A stretch of DNA of 64,000 bases, taken from JADKAV01 sp963733395 (GTDB taxonomy: Bacteria; Actinomycetota; Actinomycetes; S36-B12; UBA10799). A program made the position numbers and the translations under genes. Numbering within the stretch: position 1 is the first letter of the stretch; every line of letters starts with the position of its first letter. The stretch is from contig CAVTCZ010000019.1 in NCBI GenBank assembly GCA_963733395.1, forward strand, positions 496,001 through 560,000, in the 5' to 3' direction. This document shows positions 1-7,573 of this stretch, piece by piece. A model generated the notes under the pieces. That model did not search any database. It saw only the letters and a program-made list of their open reading frames with translations, and was not told where the DNA came from.

Positions 1-40
1 TCGTGCCGGCGTCGCTTTCGTCCGGTTTGACCCGTGGATC

Positions 41-54
41 GTGACATATGTCAC
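41..54. promoter_or_regulatory. Crp/GlxR-like operator upstream of the first wall-enzyme gene
   Basis: A perfect 14-bp palindrome, GTGACATATGTCAC, fits the GTGA-N6-TCAC core of the Crp/GlxR family. It lies about 235 bases upstream of the transglycosylase-like gene at 291. In mycobacteria and corynebacteria Crp/GlxR is known to control rpf-type muralytic genes, so the context fits. Binding itself is inference. Confidence 0.5.
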
Positions 55-97
55 GCGAACCGCCGTGGTCATCAGGTGTAGACCCGGTAAGGGTTAA

Positions 98-250
98 GTG
101 AAGGAAGGATGCCCGAGTGCGTCCGAGGACCGCACTGATGCCGTGGGGAAGCGGCGGAGTGGCCCATCGGAGGCACTGGCCGCGCTAACGCCTTGCGACG
201 CCATACGGCGGATCGAACCGGTCGCATCGGCGGCGGCACCCGGGTTCAAT
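98..250 (+). promoter_or_regulatory. Possible structured 5' leader of the wall-enzyme gene (weakly ydaO-like)
   Basis: No convincing gene is seen between the palindrome at 41 and the start at 291. The stretch contains GTGGGGAAGCGGCGGAG and, further on, GCTAACGCCTTGCG, which loosely recall the conserved blocks of the c-di-AMP (ydaO) riboswitch. That riboswitch commonly precedes muralytic genes in actinobacteria. I cannot fold or align it, so this is only a candidate. Confidence 0.22.
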
Positions 251-290
251 GAGCGTTCCTCGATCCGGGACGCCCGACCGCTGGGTCCGT

Positions 291-725
291 ATGAACAAGC
301 GTCACGCCGCCATCAGTCTCACCGCTGCCATCCTCGTGGCCAGTCCCGCCGCCGCCAATGCCGCGAACCGGGATCTGCCCCGACCGAGCCGCTCGGAGGC
401 ACCCGCTCGTTTCGGGACCGTCGAGTACTCCCAGTGGTACGCCAAGCAGGCGGCGGCCATCCGCTACGGGTGGAAGGGCAAGCAGTTCAAGGCCCTGCTG
501 ACGCTCTGGTACCGCGAGTCGAGCTGGAACCACAAGGCGGTCAACCGTTCCTCGGGCGCCTGGGGCATCCCGCAGGCACTGCCGGCCACGAAGATGCGGA
601 CCCACGGTACGGACTACCGCAAGAACCCGGAGACGCAGATCGACTGGGGGCTGGACTACATCCAGGAGCGCTATGGCACGCCGGCGAAGGCGTGGGCCTT
701 CTGGCAGCGCCACCACTGGTACTAG
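291..725 (+). CDS. Secreted transglycosylase-like wall hydrolase (aggregation-promoting-factor C-terminal type)
   Basis: Protein of 144 residues. Residues 1-25 form a classic signal peptide (basic MNKRH, hydrophobic core, AANA-A cleavage region). After a short Pro/Ser-rich linker comes a compact lysozyme-like domain with WYRESSWN, where Glu76 is the expected catalytic acid, then SSGAWGIPQALP and a C-terminal aromatic end typical of aggregation-promoting-factor C-terminal domains. It probably cleaves or remodels peptidoglycan outside the membrane. The ATG at 291 is chosen because it directly precedes the signal peptide; an in-frame start at 249 would add a non-signal extension. The next gene is a paralogue. 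No frameshift seen. Confidence 0.85.
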   Translation: MNKRHAAISLTAAILVASPAAANAANRDLPRPSRSEAPARFGTVEYSQWYAKQAAAIRYGWKGKQFKALLTLWYRESSWNHKAVNRSSGAWGIPQALPATKMRTHGTDYRKNPETQIDWGLDYIQERYGTPAKAWAFWQRHHWY

Positions 726-728
726 CCA

Positions 729-744
729 TGTGAGCCGGGTCACG
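729..744. promoter_or_regulatory. Crp/GlxR-like operator between the two paralogous wall-enzyme genes
   Basis: TGTGA, six bases, then TCACG, starting four bases after the stop of the first gene and about 95 bases before the second start. The TGTGAGCCGG half is repeated at 752-761, giving an imperfect second site (TGTGA-N6-ACACG). Crp/GlxR binding is inferred from the match to the known consensus. Confidence 0.5.
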
Positions 745-836
745 CCGATGGTGTGAGCCGGAACACGATTCCGCACGGGACGCCAGGGGCATCACAGGGG
801 TGCACGAACTACACACCCCCTTCAGGAGTAGTCCCC

Positions 837-1346
837 ATGTCTTTTCGTACATCCCGCACCGTGATCGCCGGGGCCGTCAGCATTCCGTTGCTGCTCGGCG
901 CCGTGCCGGCCACGGCTGCCGATACCACCCCGGCGCCCGACACGACCGCGACCTCGCAACTGTCGGCCTCCGGCAAGGTGAACCGCGCGGCCGCCGCCAA
1001 GGCCCCGTCGCGCAGCAAGGCTCCCCACCGCTTCGGGACCACCAAGTACAACCAGTGGTACGCCAAGCAGTACATGCAGTACAAGTACGGCTGGGGCAAG
1101 AAGCAGCGCAAGAGCCTGGTGAAGCTGTGGAACCACGAATCCGGCTGGAACCACCGCGCCCATAACGGCTCCTCCGGTGCCCATGGCATCCCGCAGGCGC
1201 TGCCCGGCTCGAAGATGGCCTCGGCCGGCAAGAACTGGCGCTCGAACCCCGAGACGCAGATCAAGTGGGGCCTGTCCTACATCAAGGCCCGCTACGGCAC
1301 CCCGAACGGTGCCTGGAACGCCTGGCAGCACAAGGGCTGGTACTGA
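837..1346 (+). CDS. Secreted transglycosylase-like wall hydrolase, paralogue of the upstream gene
   Basis: Protein of 169 residues. It has a signal peptide at about 1-28 ending ATAA, a Thr/Ala/Pro-rich linker to about residue 64, then the same catalytic domain as its neighbour (FGTTKYNQWYAKQ, LWNHESGWNHRA with Glu101 as presumed acid, SSGAHGIPQALPGSKM, C-terminal WY). The two domains are close paralogues in tandem, so a local duplication followed by linker divergence is likely. The ATG at 837 has AGGAG eight bases upstream. Transcription ends at a strong hairpin just after the gene. The role is presumed to be peptidoglycan cleavage at the cell surface; the substrate bond is not shown by the sequence. 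Confidence 0.85.
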   Translation: MSFRTSRTVIAGAVSIPLLLGAVPATAADTTPAPDTTATSQLSASGKVNRAAAAKAPSRSKAPHRFGTTKYNQWYAKQYMQYKYGWGKKQRKSLVKLWNHESGWNHRAHNGSSGAHGIPQALPGSKMASAGKNWRSNPETQIKWGLSYIKARYGTPNGAWNAWQHKGWY

Positions 1347-1355
1347 TCCAGCCAC

Positions 1356-1394
1356 GCAGAAGCCCCCGCATGTCTGGGATGCGGGGGCTTCTGC
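1356..1394 (+). terminator. Strong hairpin terminator after the tandem wall-enzyme genes
   Basis: Perfect 15-bp inverted repeat (GCAGAAGCCCCCGCA and its complement) around a 9-base loop, beginning ten bases after the stop codon. There is no T-run, as is usual for actinobacterial hairpin terminators. Confidence 0.85.
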
Positions 1395-1440
1395 ACGTGT
1401 GCAGCATTGTCTTGGCCAGCCGGGGCCGATTGCCCGGGTT

Positions 1441-1630
1441 AGCCGCGAGCACAGCCGTTAGCCGGAAGTCCGCGTCTCGGGCTAACGCCTGTCCGTCGGG
1501 CTAACGCCTGTGCTTCGGGCTAACCGGAGCGTCCGTGCAGTCGGAAGTCCGTGCAGCCGCGAGCACCGCCGTTAGCTGGAAGTCCGCGTCTGCGGGCTAA
1601 CGCCTGTCCAAAGGACTAACCGGAGCGTCC
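1441..1630. repeat. Tandem copies of an intergenic GTTAG...CTAAC palindromic repeat
   Basis: Two direct copies of about 54 bases (1441-1494 and 1555-1609) differ at only three positions. Each contains GCCGTTAGC and CGGGCTAACGCCTGTCC, which face each other as an imperfect hairpin. A further CTAACGCCTGTG lies at 1501-1512 and CTAACCGGAGCGTCCG follows each copy. The region lies between convergent genes. Related copies occur at 59352-59592. It carries no gene. Confidence 0.8.
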
Positions 1631-1637
1631 GCCGTGC

Positions 1638-3305
1638 TCAGTCAGCCGGAGGGCCCACCGGGATCCGGGTCGCGATGGGACGCATGGTCTCGGCGAAGAA
1701 GTCGTTGCCCTTGTCGTCCACCACCACGAACGCCGGGAAGTCCTCCACCTCGATGCGCCACACCGCCTCCATCCCGTGCTCCGGGAAGTCGAGCACCTCG
1801 ACTTTGCGGATGCAGTCCTGCGCCAGCCGAGCGGCCGGCCCGCCGATGGATCCGAGGTAGAACCCGCCGTTGTCCTGGCACGCGGCGGTGACCTGCTTGC
1901 TCCGGTTGCCCTTGGCCAGCATCACCATCGAGCCGCCGGCCTTCTGGAACTGGTCGACGTAGGAGTCCATGCGACCCGCGGTCGTGGGCCCGAAGGACCC
2001 GGAGGCATAACCCGCGGGGGTCTTGGCGGGTCCGGCGTAGTACACCGGGTGGTCCTTCATGTACTGCGGCATCGGGTGGCCCGTGTCGAGCAGATCCTTG
2101 ATCCGGGCGTGGGCGATGTCGCGGGCCACCACCAACGTCCCGGTCAGGGACACCCGGGTCTTGACGGGCAGCTTGTGCAGGTCGTTCAACACCTCGGCCA
2201 TGGGCCGGTTCAGGTCGATGGCCACCACGTCGTCGTCGAGGTGGTCGTCGGTGATCTCGGGCAGGAAGCGGGCGGGATCGCGCTCGAGCTCCTCGAGGAA
2301 GACCCCCTCCGGGGTGATCTTCGCCAGCGCCTGCCGGTCCGCCGAGCAACTCACTGCGATGGCGATCGGTGCGCTGGCGCCATGCCGCGGCAGCCGGATC
2401 ACCCGTACGTCGTGGCAGAAGTACTTGCCGCCGAACTGGGCGCCGATGCCGAAGTCGCGGGTCTGCTCGAGGATGGCCTGTTCCATCTCGACATCCCGGT
2501 AGCCGTTGCCGTCCGGGCCACCGTGCGTGGGCAGGTTGTCGTAGTACCGGGCTGAGGCGTACTTGGCGGTCTTGAGGGCGAACTCCGCGCTCGTGCCGCC
2601 CACCACCACGCCCAGGTGGTACGGCGGGCAGGCAGCGGTCCCGAGGGCACGCAACGAGGAGTCCAGGAAGGTGCGGAACGTCTCCGGGTTCAGCACCGCC
2701 TTGGTCTCCTGGTACAGGTACGACTTGTTCGCGCTGCCGCCGCCTTTGGCCATGTAGAACAACTCGTACTGCAGCTCGTGGCCCGGCTTGGTGTCCGCCG
2801 AGATCTCGATCTGGGCCGGCAGGTTGGTGCCGGTGTTCACCTCGTCCCACATGCTCAACGGGCTCATCTGCGAGTACCGCAGGTTCAGCTGCTGGTAGGC
2901 GTCGAACACGCCATGGGTGAGGGCTTGCTCGTCCGGGCCGTCAGTGAGAACCCGCTGGCCGCGCTTGCCGGAGATGATGGCGGTGCCGGTGTCCTGGCAC
3001 ATCGGCAGCACCCCGCCGGCGGCGATGTTCGCGTTGCGCAGCAGGTCCAGGGCCACGAATCGATCGTTGGGGGAGGCCTGCGGGTCGTCGAGGATGTTCC
3101 GCAACTGCTGCAGGTGCCCCGGCCGCAGCAGGTGTTGGATGTCGCGCATCGCAGCGAAGGTCAACTGCCGCAGGGTTTCCGGGGCCACCCGGAGGAACTG
3201 CTGGCCGCCGACTTCCACCACCTCCACGCCATCGGTCGTGAGCAGGCGGTAGGGGGTTGTGTCCTCGCCGCGCGGAAGCATGTCGACATATCGGAATTCC
3301 GGCAT
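1638..3305 (-). CDS. fum: Fumarate hydratase, class I (iron-sulfur)
   Basis: Protein of 555 residues, full length for the two-domain class I (FumA/FumB) family, which uses a 4Fe-4S cluster to interconvert fumarate and malate in the TCA cycle. The N-terminal alpha domain carries the cluster-binding motif PMCQDTGTAI (Cys103), KGGGSANK and ACPPYHLGVVVGG. The C-terminal beta domain holds GPTTAGRMDSYV and the ITAGSK-like AKGNRSKQV segment. Class I is less usual than FumC in aerobic actinobacteria. The ATG at 3305 is preceded by TAGGCT with a 6-nt gap, so the mRNA is probably leaderless. It ends convergently with the wall-enzyme operon across the repeat region. Confidence 0.95.
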   Translation of the reverse strand: MPEFRYVDMLPRGEDTTPYRLLTTDGVEVVEVGGQQFLRVAPETLRQLTFAAMRDIQHLLRPGHLQQLRNILDDPQASPNDRFVALDLLRNANIAAGGVLPMCQDTGTAIISGKRGQRVLTDGPDEQALTHGVFDAYQQLNLRYSQMSPLSMWDEVNTGTNLPAQIEISADTKPGHELQYELFYMAKGGGSANKSYLYQETKAVLNPETFRTFLDSSLRALGTAACPPYHLGVVVGGTSAEFALKTAKYASARYYDNLPTHGGPDGNGYRDVEMEQAILEQTRDFGIGAQFGGKYFCHDVRVIRLPRHGASAPIAIAVSCSADRQALAKITPEGVFLEELERDPARFLPEITDDHLDDDVVAIDLNRPMAEVLNDLHKLPVKTRVSLTGTLVVARDIAHARIKDLLDTGHPMPQYMKDHPVYYAGPAKTPAGYASGSFGPTTAGRMDSYVDQFQKAGGSMVMLAKGNRSKQVTAACQDNGGFYLGSIGGPAARLAQDCIRKVEVLDFPEHGMEAVWRIEVEDFPAFVVVDDKGNDFFAETMRPIATRIPVGPPAD

Positions 3306-3311
3306 GCCACC

Positions 3312-3317
3312 AGCCTA
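3312..3317 (-). promoter_or_regulatory. -10 element of leaderless fumarase transcript
   Basis: TAGGCT on the minus strand, six bases before the ATG at 3305. Confidence 0.6.
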
Positions 3318-3378
3318 GATCGTGGCGCGCCCATCCCCAACCGCCCGGCGACCCGGTGCCCGCGTGCCACACTTGAGC

Positions 3379-4161
3379 GTGCGCAAACGGGGACTGATCC
3401 TGCTGGTGGCGGTTGCTGCTGCCCTGTTGCCCATGGTGACAAGCGCGCCCGCCCAGGCCGCCCGGGAGCCGAAGATCGTGTACCTCACGTTCGACGACGG
3501 ACCGAATGCTGAGAACTCCCCGCGACTGCTCAAAGTGCTGCACCGCAATCAGGTCCCGGCGACGTTCTTCGTGCTCGGGCAGTACCTCGCGCCCGACCCT
3601 GACTACGCGACCAGGCTGTGGTTGGCCGGGCACGCCGTCGGCAACCACACGTGGTCACACCCGGATCTGACGCTGCTCGACCCCATGGCGGTACAGCACC
3701 AACTCGCGTCGACCCAGCGCCTCATGGGCCCCGGGGCGGGACAGTGCATGCGCCCGCCCTACGGCGCGACGAACGCGGGCGTGTCGTGGGTGGCCACCGG
3801 CCTCGGGCTCAAGCAGGTGCGGTGGACGGTGGATCCCCAGGACTGGGCCCACCAGGACAGCACCTACATCGCCGACCACGTGCTGACGTACGTCCGGGAC
3901 CGGTCGATCGTGCTGCTGCATGACGGCGGCGGCCCTCGCGCCGCGACGATCTCCGCGGTGAAGCGGATCATCCCGGCATTGCGGGCGCAGGGCTACGAGT
4001 TCCGCACCGTTCCCGCCTGTCGGGTGCCGCTGCCGCGCGGAGAAGCCATCGGCATGGCGAAGTCGACGAAGCCCAAGCAGTCGAAGCCCGTCGATCCGAC
4101 GCCGACGCCGACGGATCAACCCTCGCCGTCTCCCAGCACGCCCACGGGAGCGGGGGCATGA
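3379..4161 (+). CDS. Polysaccharide deacetylase (NodB domain), secreted
   Basis: About 260 residues. A short signal peptide (MRKRGLILLV, ending AQA-A) leads into a NodB homology domain with TFDDGPN at 37-43 (catalytic Asp and metal-binding Asp) and HTWSH at 90-94 (two metal-binding His), followed by RPPYGATN and LLHDGGG. This family removes acetyl groups from peptidoglycan or other N-acetyl glycans at the cell surface. The C-terminal 35 residues are Pro/Thr/Ser-rich. I prefer the GTG at 3379; an ATG at 3322 would put 19 extra residues before the signal peptide and crowd the divergent fumarase promoter. It overlaps the next gene by ATGA. Confidence 0.88.
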   Translation: MRKRGLILLVAVAAALLPMVTSAPAQAAREPKIVYLTFDDGPNAENSPRLLKVLHRNQVPATFFVLGQYLAPDPDYATRLWLAGHAVGNHTWSHPDLTLLDPMAVQHQLASTQRLMGPGAGQCMRPPYGATNAGVSWVATGLGLKQVRWTVDPQDWAHQDSTYIADHVLTYVRDRSIVLLHDGGGPRAATISAVKRIIPALRAQGYEFRTVPACRVPLPRGEAIGMAKSTKPKQSKPVDPTPTPTDQPSPSPSTPTGAGA

Positions 4162-4670
4162 GCGAAGACCGGACCAAACGTGGGTTGCGCGATCTGATCC
4201 TGAGCCTTGCCGTCGTGGGCTTGTTCGTGGCCTTCTTGTTCGCGGTCGTCTGGCGGCCTTCCCCGGATCCTGTTCGTACTGTCGATCCGGGGCCGATGCT
4301 CAGCGCCGCGCGGTCCCAGGCGGACTACCCGGTGCTGGCGCCCACCGGGCTGTCGGGCGACTGGCGGCCCACGTCCGCCCGCTTCGAGGCCGACGGGGAC
4401 TCGACCACCTGGTTCCTCGGCTACGTCACCCCGGACGACGAGTTCATCGCGGTGACGCAGACCGATGCCGACCCGCAGGACTTCATCGAGGAGCAGACAC
4501 TGCAGGGCCAGCCCGATGGGCAACGGACGATCGATGGCACGCAATGGCAGCAGTACCTCGCGGACGACCAGCGCTCGCTGGTGTCCACCACCGATGAGGT
4601 GACCACCGTGGTCACGGGCACCGTCTCCTACGACCAGCTCCAGGAGTTCGTGGGACGGCTGTCGTCATGA
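4158..4670 (+). CDS. DUF4245 membrane-anchored protein
   Basis: Protein of 170 residues with one N-terminal transmembrane helix (about 16-34, LSLAVVGLFVAFLFAVVW) and an extracytoplasmic domain matching the actinobacterial DUF4245 family. That family sits characteristically next to xseA/xseB or fumarase. No catalytic motif is visible and the function is unknown. Four-base ATGA overlaps on both sides (with the NodB gene and with xseA) show translational coupling within one operon. Confidence 0.85.
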   Translation: MSEDRTKRGLRDLILSLAVVGLFVAFLFAVVWRPSPDPVRTVDPGPMLSAARSQADYPVLAPTGLSGDWRPTSARFEADGDSTTWFLGYVTPDDEFIAVTQTDADPQDFIEEQTLQGQPDGQRTIDGTQWQQYLADDQRSLVSTTDEVTTVVTGTVSYDQLQEFVGRLSS

Positions 4671-5869
4671 CAGCGTCCACCCTGGAGCAGCCCTGGCCGC
4701 TGCGGGTGATGCTCAAGCACTTCCAGGACTGGGTGGGCCGCTTGGGTCAGGTCTGGGTGGCCGGCGAGATCTCCAAGACCCGGACCACCGGCTCCCAGAC
4801 GTTCTTCACGCTCCGCGACGAGCAAGGGGACCTGAGTGCCGACGTGATGATCCACCCGCGCCTTTTCGCCGACCTGCCCCGTACCCCGGCGGAGGGGGAC
4901 CGGGTGATCCTGCTGGTCAAACCGCACGTCACCAGGCAGACCCGGGTGCTGCTGCGTGCCAGCGAGATCCATCTGGCCGGTGTCGGGGACCTGCTCGCGG
5001 AGATCGAGCGCCGCCGACGGCTGCTGGCCGAAGAGGGCCTGTTCGCCCCGCACCGCAAACGGCCACGGCCGCTGATCCCGCGGGCGGTGGGGGTCGTCAC
5101 CGGGCGCGACTCCGACGCGCTGAAGGATGTGCAGCGGATCGCCACGGCCCGCTTCCCGGGAGTGCGACTGGTGGTGCGGGAGACGGCTGTCCAGGGCCGG
5201 TCCGCGGTTGCGCAGGTCACCTCCGCGCTGCTGGAACTCGAGGGGCTGGCCGACGTCGACGTGATCATCGTGACCCGCGGCGGCGGTTCTCTGGAGGACC
5301 TGTTGCCGTTCTCCGACGAGGGTCTGGTGCGTACGGTGGCCGCCATGCTGACACCGGTGATCAGCGCCATCGGTCACGAGGCCGACCGGCCGATCCTGGA
5401 CGATGTCGCCGACGCCCGGGCGGCCACGCCCACCCATGCGGCGACTCTGGCCGTCCCGGAAGTGGCCGAGGTGGTCGCGCACGTGAGCCTGTTGCGAGGC
5501 CGGCTGCGCTCACAGATGCAGGCGAAACTGGCTCACGAACGGAAGTGGCTGAACGCCTGGCGGGAGCGCCGAGTCCTGCAGGACCCGGCCGTGCTGCTCA
5601 CCGCGCCGCGCGAGCGCTTGCACCGGTCGCAGGAGCGGTTGCTGCCCGCCGTCAGTCGTCTCGTGGACAAACAGCGGGTCGACCTGGCAAGCCTCGACCT
5701 GCAACTGCGAGCACTGTCCCCGCAAGCCACGCTGGACCGGGGTTATGCGCTGGTGACCGATGCCGACGGGCGTCTTGTCCGGTCGGTGCCCCAGACCGGC
5801 GCCCGACTACATGTGCGGGTGCAAGCCGGTCAGTTCGACGCGACGGTGGAGGGAGTGCGGGATGAGTGA
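4667..5869 (+). CDS. xseA: Exodeoxyribonuclease VII large subunit
   Basis: Protein of 400 residues, normal for the family. An N-terminal OB-fold (roughly 15-110, containing VAGEISKTRTTGSQTFFTL) binds single-stranded DNA. The central catalytic part carries AVGVVTGRDSDALKDV and IIVTRGGGSLEDLLPFSDE, and the C-terminal half is helical coiled coil. With XseB it degrades single-stranded DNA from both ends in the cytoplasm. The gene overlaps its partner xseB by eight bases and is coupled to the DUF4245 gene by ATGA. Confidence 0.95.
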   Translation: MTASTLEQPWPLRVMLKHFQDWVGRLGQVWVAGEISKTRTTGSQTFFTLRDEQGDLSADVMIHPRLFADLPRTPAEGDRVILLVKPHVTRQTRVLLRASEIHLAGVGDLLAEIERRRRLLAEEGLFAPHRKRPRPLIPRAVGVVTGRDSDALKDVQRIATARFPGVRLVVRETAVQGRSAVAQVTSALLELEGLADVDVIIVTRGGGSLEDLLPFSDEGLVRTVAAMLTPVISAIGHEADRPILDDVADARAATPTHAATLAVPEVAEVVAHVSLLRGRLRSQMQAKLAHERKWLNAWRERRVLQDPAVLLTAPRERLHRSQERLLPAVSRLVDKQRVDLASLDLQLRALSPQATLDRGYALVTDADGRLVRSVPQTGARLHVRVQAGQFDATVEGVRDE

Positions 5870-6068
5870 GGAACCCTTGACGTTCGAGGCGGCACGAGAC
5901 GAACTCGAGCAGATAGTGCGACGACTGGAGGACGGGAACGTCACCCTGCAGGAGTCCCTGGAGCTGTGGGAGCGCGGCGAGAAGTTGGCGGCTCACTGCG
6001 ACACGCTGCTCGGGCAGGTGGAGGGCCGCATCGAGGCGGCGAAGGCGCAATCGGCGGAAGCCACGTAG
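5862..6068 (+). CDS. xseB: Exodeoxyribonuclease VII small subunit
   Basis: Protein of 68 residues with the signature FEAARDELEQIVRRLEDGN and LQESLELWERGEKLAAHC of the small subunit, an all-helical hairpin that assembles in several copies on XseA. The start at 5862 (MSEEPLTFEAA) lies inside the end of xseA, which matches the usual small-subunit N-terminus; an upstream in-frame ATG at 5760 would be buried in xseA. Last gene of the operon. Confidence 0.93.
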   Translation: MSEEPLTFEAARDELEQIVRRLEDGNVTLQESLELWERGEKLAAHCDTLLGQVEGRIEAAKAQSAEAT

Positions 6069-6071
6069 CAT
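6066..6071 (+). promoter_or_regulatory. -10 element of leaderless ispH transcript
   Basis: TAGCAT six bases before the GTG start at 6078, overlapping the end of xseB. Confidence 0.65.
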
Positions 6072-6077
6072 TGAGCC

Positions 6078-7028
6078 GTGGGTAAGGTCATCCTGGCAGC
6101 ACCTCGTGGCTATTGTGCCGGGGTCGAGCGCGCCGTCGTCACCGTCGAGAAGGCGCTCGAGTTGTACGGACCGCCGATCTACGTGCGCAAGCAGATCGTG
6201 CACAACGTCCATGTCGTCGCCGACCTCGAGCGCCGCGGGGCGATCTTCGTCGAGGAGACCGATGAGGTGCCCGAAGGCTCACGGCTGGTCTTCAGCGCCC
6301 ACGGCGTCTCGCCGGCGGTGCACGACCAGGCCGAGAACCGCAATCTGTTGACCATCGACGCCACCTGTCCGCTGGTCACCAAGGTGCACAACGAGGCGAA
6401 ACGGTTCGCCGAGTCCGGCTACCAGATCCTGCTCATCGGCCACGAGGGTCACGAAGAGGTGGAGGGCACGGCCGGGGAAGCCCCGGATGCCATCACCGTC
6501 GTCGACTCCCCGGAAGCTGCCGAGAAGGTCGATCTCGATCCGGAACGGCCGGTCGCATGGCTGTCGCAGACGACGTTGTCCGTGGACGAGACCATGGAGA
6601 CGGTCGATCGGTTGCGGCACCGCTTGCCGATGCTGATCGATCCGCCCAGCGACGACATCTGCTACGCCACACAGAACCGGCAGGCCGCGGTGAAGGTGAT
6701 AGCCCCGCGATGCGACGTGGTGATCGTTGTCGGCTCCGAGAACTCCAGCAACTCGGTGCGCCTCGGCGAGGTCGCGCAGGAGGCCGGATCCCGCAGTTAC
6801 CGCATCGATGACGCCGGGCAATTGCAGCCGGAGTGGCTCGAGGGCGCCGAAACGGTGGGCGTCACCTCGGGTGCGAGCGTCCCCGAGTCGCTGGTCGAGC
6901 AACTGCTCGACGCGCTGGAGGAACACGGCTTCGACGAGGTCGAGGTCGTGACGACGGTCGAGGAGAGCCTCATCTTCGCGCTGCCGCCGGAACTACGCCG
7001 CGACCTCAAGGCCGCATCCACCACCTGA
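6078..7028 (+). CDS. ispH: 4-hydroxy-3-methylbut-2-enyl diphosphate reductase
   Basis: Protein of 316 residues, the last enzyme of the MEP isoprenoid pathway, making IPP and DMAPP from HMBPP with a 4Fe-4S cluster. The three cluster cysteines are visible in APRGYCAGVERAV (Cys13), DATCPLVTKVH and the later ICYATQNRQ segment. GHEGHEEVEGT and VGSENSSNS are the conserved substrate-binding motifs. Cytoplasmic. The GTG start is fixed by the leaderless -10 at 6066. It converges with the membrane protein gene that follows. Confidence 0.96.
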   Translation: MGKVILAAPRGYCAGVERAVVTVEKALELYGPPIYVRKQIVHNVHVVADLERRGAIFVEETDEVPEGSRLVFSAHGVSPAVHDQAENRNLLTIDATCPLVTKVHNEAKRFAESGYQILLIGHEGHEEVEGTAGEAPDAITVVDSPEAAEKVDLDPERPVAWLSQTTLSVDETMETVDRLRHRLPMLIDPPSDDICYATQNRQAAVKVIAPRCDVVIVVGSENSSNSVRLGEVAQEAGSRSYRIDDAGQLQPEWLEGAETVGVTSGASVPESLVEQLLDALEEHGFDEVEVVTTVEESLIFALPPELRRDLKAASTT

Positions 7029-7532
7029 TCAGCGGTGGAGTATCCAGCGGCGGACGATCACGATCAGCGCCGCAGCGCCAGTGCCTGCGAAGATCCACGG
7101 GGCGTTGAAGGCCAAGCCCGCGATGACCATCGCACCCTCGCGGATGATCAGGTTGTCCGTGGCGCCGTCCAGCAGATCCGGTTGGCCGGCGATCAGAATC
7201 GCAGTGAAGTAGGCCAGCGGCGGCGTGATGATCGTCGTGGACATGTCCCGGTAGCCGATCGTGGCGGCCGCGACCACTGAGATCACCACGAACACCACTC
7301 CCGTGATGAAGGTGATGCTGCCGTTGACAGCGGTGTCACCCAGGGCGGTCAGGATCGTCACCGTGAAGACCAGCAGGACCATCAGGCCCACGCCAAGGCC
7401 GGACCGGCCCTCAGAGCTGTCCTCGACGGGGGTCACATCGGCAACGGTAGTGGCAGCGGCCGCGGGCTCGGGGGTAATCTCCACCGACACCCCGGCCGGG
7501 CTCGCCGTCATCGTCGGCTCCTGGGTGGTCAC
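7029..7532 (-). CDS. Small integral membrane protein, DUF6542-like
   Basis: About 167 residues. An N-terminal tail of about 45 residues rich in Ala, Thr and Glu is followed by four hydrophobic segments (LMVLLVFTVTILTALGD, ITFITGVVFVVISVVAAA, the PPLAYFTAILIAG region, then FAGTGAAALIVIVRRW). The size, layout and position next to ispH and rmuC match the actinobacterial DUF6542 family of unknown function. I choose the GTG at 7532 instead of the ATG one codon earlier because TACGGT lies exactly six bases before it. Confidence 0.75.
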   Translation of the reverse strand: MTTQEPTMTASPAGVSVEITPEPAAAATTVADVTPVEDSSEGRSGLGVGLMVLLVFTVTILTALGDTAVNGSITFITGVVFVVISVVAAATIGYRDMSTTIITPPLAYFTAILIAGQPDLLDGATDNLIIREGAMVIAGLAFNAPWIFAGTGAAALIVIVRRWILHR

Positions 7533-7538
7533 CATCCC

Positions 7539-7544
7539 ACCGTA
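7539..7544 (-). promoter_or_regulatory. -10 element of leaderless DUF6542-like gene
   Basis: TACGGT on the minus strand, six bases from the GTG at 7532. Confidence 0.5.
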
Positions 7545-7573
7545 ACCTGACGTTCATCGTGGGCCGCGCAACG

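Noticed and set aside
1441..1630. CRISPR-like repeats
   Set aside because: Only two copies, with no unique spacers of constant length, and no cas genes nearby. The repeats are imperfect palindromes that reappear at 59 kb.
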